15,203 nucleotides of DNA from NCBI GenBank assembly GCA_964540005.1, contig CAZILN010000386.1, positions 1 to 15,203 on the forward strand. Reading direction: 5' to 3'. The notes under the pieces were generated by a model that ran no database searches, had not been told where the DNA came from, and was given only the letters and a program-made list of their open reading frames with translations. This DNA comes from CAZILN01 sp964540005. GTDB taxonomy: Bacteria > Bacteroidota > Bacteroidia > Bacteroidales > SM23-62. A program made the position numbers and the translations under genes. The first letter of the stretch is position 1. Every line of letters starts with the position of its first letter. Positions 13,517 to 15,203 of the stretch are shown piece by piece.

Positions 13517-13543
13517 TACATAATCGCTGGCTTTTCAGCAAAA

Positions 13544-14278
13544 TTACCTTAGCGAAGCCTTGGAGAATATGTGGTCGGGGATGCTGGCATTGAACTCGAT
13601 CTCGTCAATAATGAATTCGGTTCCTTCACCCGTTTTCAGCATGTCTTTGAATACCATTTTCCCCGGGAACCATCTTTGGTCTATTCTCCTGATATCAAAG
13701 AGCTCTGTCTTTTTCAGCAGCTTACCGCTTTTGGCATATAACTCTTCTTTCAGGGGAATATACCTTTCCTGGTCCACCCAGAGCTTTCGGATCTGATAAG
13801 TCACGTCGGATGTATTGGCCTGCAGTTCCAGGACCCAGCAGTTCCGTTCATCGATTTCTTCTTCCCCGATAACTGCAGCATCATAATCTTCCGTCAACTT
13901 GGAATCATCCATCATGTCTTCGTAGGAAAGGTCGGAACCCATAACGGATTGCCTGAGCATATGTCCCGAGATCTGTATGGTCCTGTCTGTGGAGGGTGAG
14001 AATATCCACAGCTGGTCTTCCAGCTTCAGCATCTTGGTTCCCTGTTCCCTGGCGGGGGAAAGGTATTCGGTATAGGCCTTGGTATCACCCACTGACCATG
14101 ATTTGGATTCTATGGTCCGGCTGCTGCGTGGCCCATGTATAACCATTTTGCTGGTTATTACCCTATTCTCTGAATGCATGTTTTTATCTATCCTGTCGAG
14201 TATCTGTTCCCCTGATAAGGATTGTGTCCATGCAGGAGCAGTAAACAGGACCAGGATTATACTTAGTAGTGTTTTCAT
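13544..14278 (-). CDS. LolA-like outer-membrane lipoprotein-sorting protein
   Basis: A 244-residue exported protein of the LolA_like group (PF17131). The signal peptide is MKTLLSIILVLFTAPAWT, cut near residue 18. The mature part has the pattern of the group: MVIHGPRSSRTIESKSWSVG, then YLSPAREQGTKMLKLEDQLWIF, SGHMLRQSVMGSDLSYEDMM and KLWVDQERYIPLKEELY. The fold is an open beta-barrel that holds acyl chains; relatives are thought to carry lipoproteins or lipids across the periplasm. Location beside an FtsX-type ABC permease 78 bases upstream on the same strand supports such a transport role, as these genes are often paired. I see no lipobox. Confidence 0.88.
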   Translation of the reverse strand: MKTLLSIILVLFTAPAWTQSLSGEQILDRIDKNMHSENRVITSKMVIHGPRSSRTIESKSWSVGDTKAYTEYLSPAREQGTKMLKLEDQLWIFSPSTDRTIQISGHMLRQSVMGSDLSYEDMMDDSKLTEDYDAAVIGEEEIDERNCWVLELQANTSDVTYQIRKLWVDQERYIPLKEELYAKSGKLLKKTELFDIRRIDQRWFPGKMVFKDMLKTGEGTEFIIDEIEFNASIPDHIFSKASLR

Positions 14279-14356
14279 TTCTCGTTTGTATTATATCGTT
14301 ACGGTTCTTTATAAGTCACTAGTTATTTGAATTTTATATCTCCGGCTCTTTGAATT

Positions 14357-15203
14357 TTAAGTTTCCAGTTCCTTGAATAATTGAGCCGTTTTCCTTTTAT
14401 ATATTCCAATTCCCGAGAGCATGGTCCCAAGCGTGGAGGAGAACAATCCCGGTATAAATCCAAGGTAATAGGCCTCCGGTACGATCTGGGCATGAAACTT
14501 TCCCGGCATCATCATGGTGGACCCTTTCATCATACTACCTATATCAATTCCTTTTTCCTGCATCCAGTATGCAAACAATAGTCCAATTACGGTGCCAAGT
14601 ATGGAACCCATGATCCCGATCAATGCTGATTCATAGATCATGCTTTTGTATATATGACCTTTTTCCTCACCAATGGCCAGCCGTACACCTACCTCACCGT
14701 ACCGCCTCAATCCACCTATGAGTCCGGTATTCCAAAGCACAATTGACATAGCAAAGATGAATATAAAGACAACTATAAATGCCACGGCATCAACCATCTC
14801 CAGGTATCCACCCAGGAAATCATCCTGTTCGGATAGTTTTAGCATAACAGGTGAATACTCATCCATAAGGTCAGAATACTTTTCGTTGAAGCTTGCACAA
14901 ACAGCCCCTGCCTCTTCTCCTTCATATTGTCCGCCGGGTAAATATCCAAGTATTTCACCTGACGCATCCTGCATATCGAGTGCAGCCTGGGCGTCCGCAA
15001 AGTCTACAATTATTGCCCCCCTGTCCATGACAGATGCACCAAACCGGATTGTTCCGGCAATAATAAAGTTATAAAAGCTCATGCTGCCGTACATGGTTGA
15101 ACTCATCAGGGTAACATTATCACCAGGAGCAACTCCGAGATTATTTGCGAAGTCATCGCTTATAAGTATTTCACCCGGACTATCAGGGACGCTGCCCTTT
15201 ACC
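14357..15203 (-). CDS. FtsX-type ABC transporter permease, C-terminal part (5' end outside window)
   Basis: The frame stays open through the right edge. An ATG at 15106 is internal, since the codons above it read GEILISDDFANNLGVAPGDN, the usual periplasmic-domain sequence of MacB/LolC-E type permeases. The visible 282 residues comprise the end of the periplasmic domain and three membrane segments near the C terminus: VDAVAFIVVFIFIFAMSIVL, SALIGIMGSILGTVIGLLFA and AYYLGFIPGLFSSTLGTML. Between the first two lies the cytoplasmic loop GEVGVRLAIGEEKGHIYKSM, which contacts the ATPase in this family. It probably works with an ATPase outside the window and with the LolA-like protein in moving lipids or lipoproteins. 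Some members of this family have no ATPase of their own and a partner permease; this cannot be judged here. Confidence 0.92.
   Translation of the reverse strand, partial: VKGSVPDSPGEILISDDFANNLGVAPGDNVTLMSSTMYGSMSFYNFIIAGTIRFGASVMDRGAIIVDFADAQAALDMQDASGEILGYLPGGQYEGEEAGAVCASFNEKYSDLMDEYSPVMLKLSEQDDFLGGYLEMVDAVAFIVVFIFIFAMSIVLWNTGLIGGLRRYGEVGVRLAIGEEKGHIYKSMIYESALIGIMGSILGTVIGLLFAYWMQEKGIDIGSMMKGSTMMMPGKFHAQIVPEAYYLGFIPGLFSSTLGTMLSGIGIYKRKTAQLFKELET

Noticed and set aside
14320..14362. Repeated TTTGAATTTTA between the LolA-like gene and the ABC permease gene
   Set aside because: Two short AT-rich copies only; too little to call a regulatory repeat.

Overview
The window looks like chromosomal DNA of a Bacteroidota bacterium, probably of the Bacteroidales/Marinilabiliales type. 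The reasons are upstream regions without Shine-Dalgarno sequences, several -7 elements of the Bacteroidota form TAnnTTTG, a DUF3127 protein, a CcrA-like metallo-beta-lactamase relative, lipoprotein and Tat signal sequences, and a stand-alone MnmD. There is no rRNA, tRNA or CRISPR array that I can see. Both ends cut through genes.

Layout. (1) 2-760, plus strand: C-terminal part of a sensor histidine kinase entering from the left edge, ending in a hairpin. (2) 824-4020, minus strand: read from the right, a UGT-type glycosyltransferase, then MnmD (tRNA wobble-uridine methyltransferase), an FKBP-type lipoprotein prolyl isomerase with its own promoter, and a DUF3127 OB-fold protein with an SSB-like acidic tip. 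(3) 4021-5527: an AT-rich intergenic region with a palindrome, then an intact tyrosine-recombinase-family gene that has lost nearly all catalytic residues except the tyrosine. (4) 5524-6270, minus: TtcA-type tRNA thiolase, overlapping the recombinase gene tail to tail. (5) 6416-7949: a putative outer-membrane barrel protein convergent with an exported VOC (glyoxalase/epimerase-fold) protein. (6) 8030-10851, plus: a Tat-exported Gfo/Idh/MocA oxidoreductase and an S41 lipoprotein protease whose promoter seems to abut its GTG start. (7) 10922-12957: two different YkgJ-type cysteine-cluster proteins on the minus strand flank a plus-strand CPBP-like membrane protein, and a GC-rich palindromic element lies after the CPBP gene. 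(8) 12983-15203, minus: an FtsX-type ABC permease (cut by the right edge), a LolA-like outer-membrane lipoprotein-sorting protein, and a short subclass-B1 metallo-beta-lactamase homologue that lacks a signal peptide and most metal ligands.

Most of this is ordinary core and envelope biology: tRNA modification at positions 32 and 34, protein folding and proteolysis in the envelope, and lipoprotein transport. What stands out is a run of relatives of enzymes that keep the fold but lack catalytic residues: the recombinase, the beta-lactamase homologue, the kinase G1 box and the CPBP motif 1. I see no convincing new multi-gene system. The best candidate for something new is the intact but apparently non-catalytic recombinase with a palindrome in its upstream region, which could be a domesticated DNA-binding regulator.
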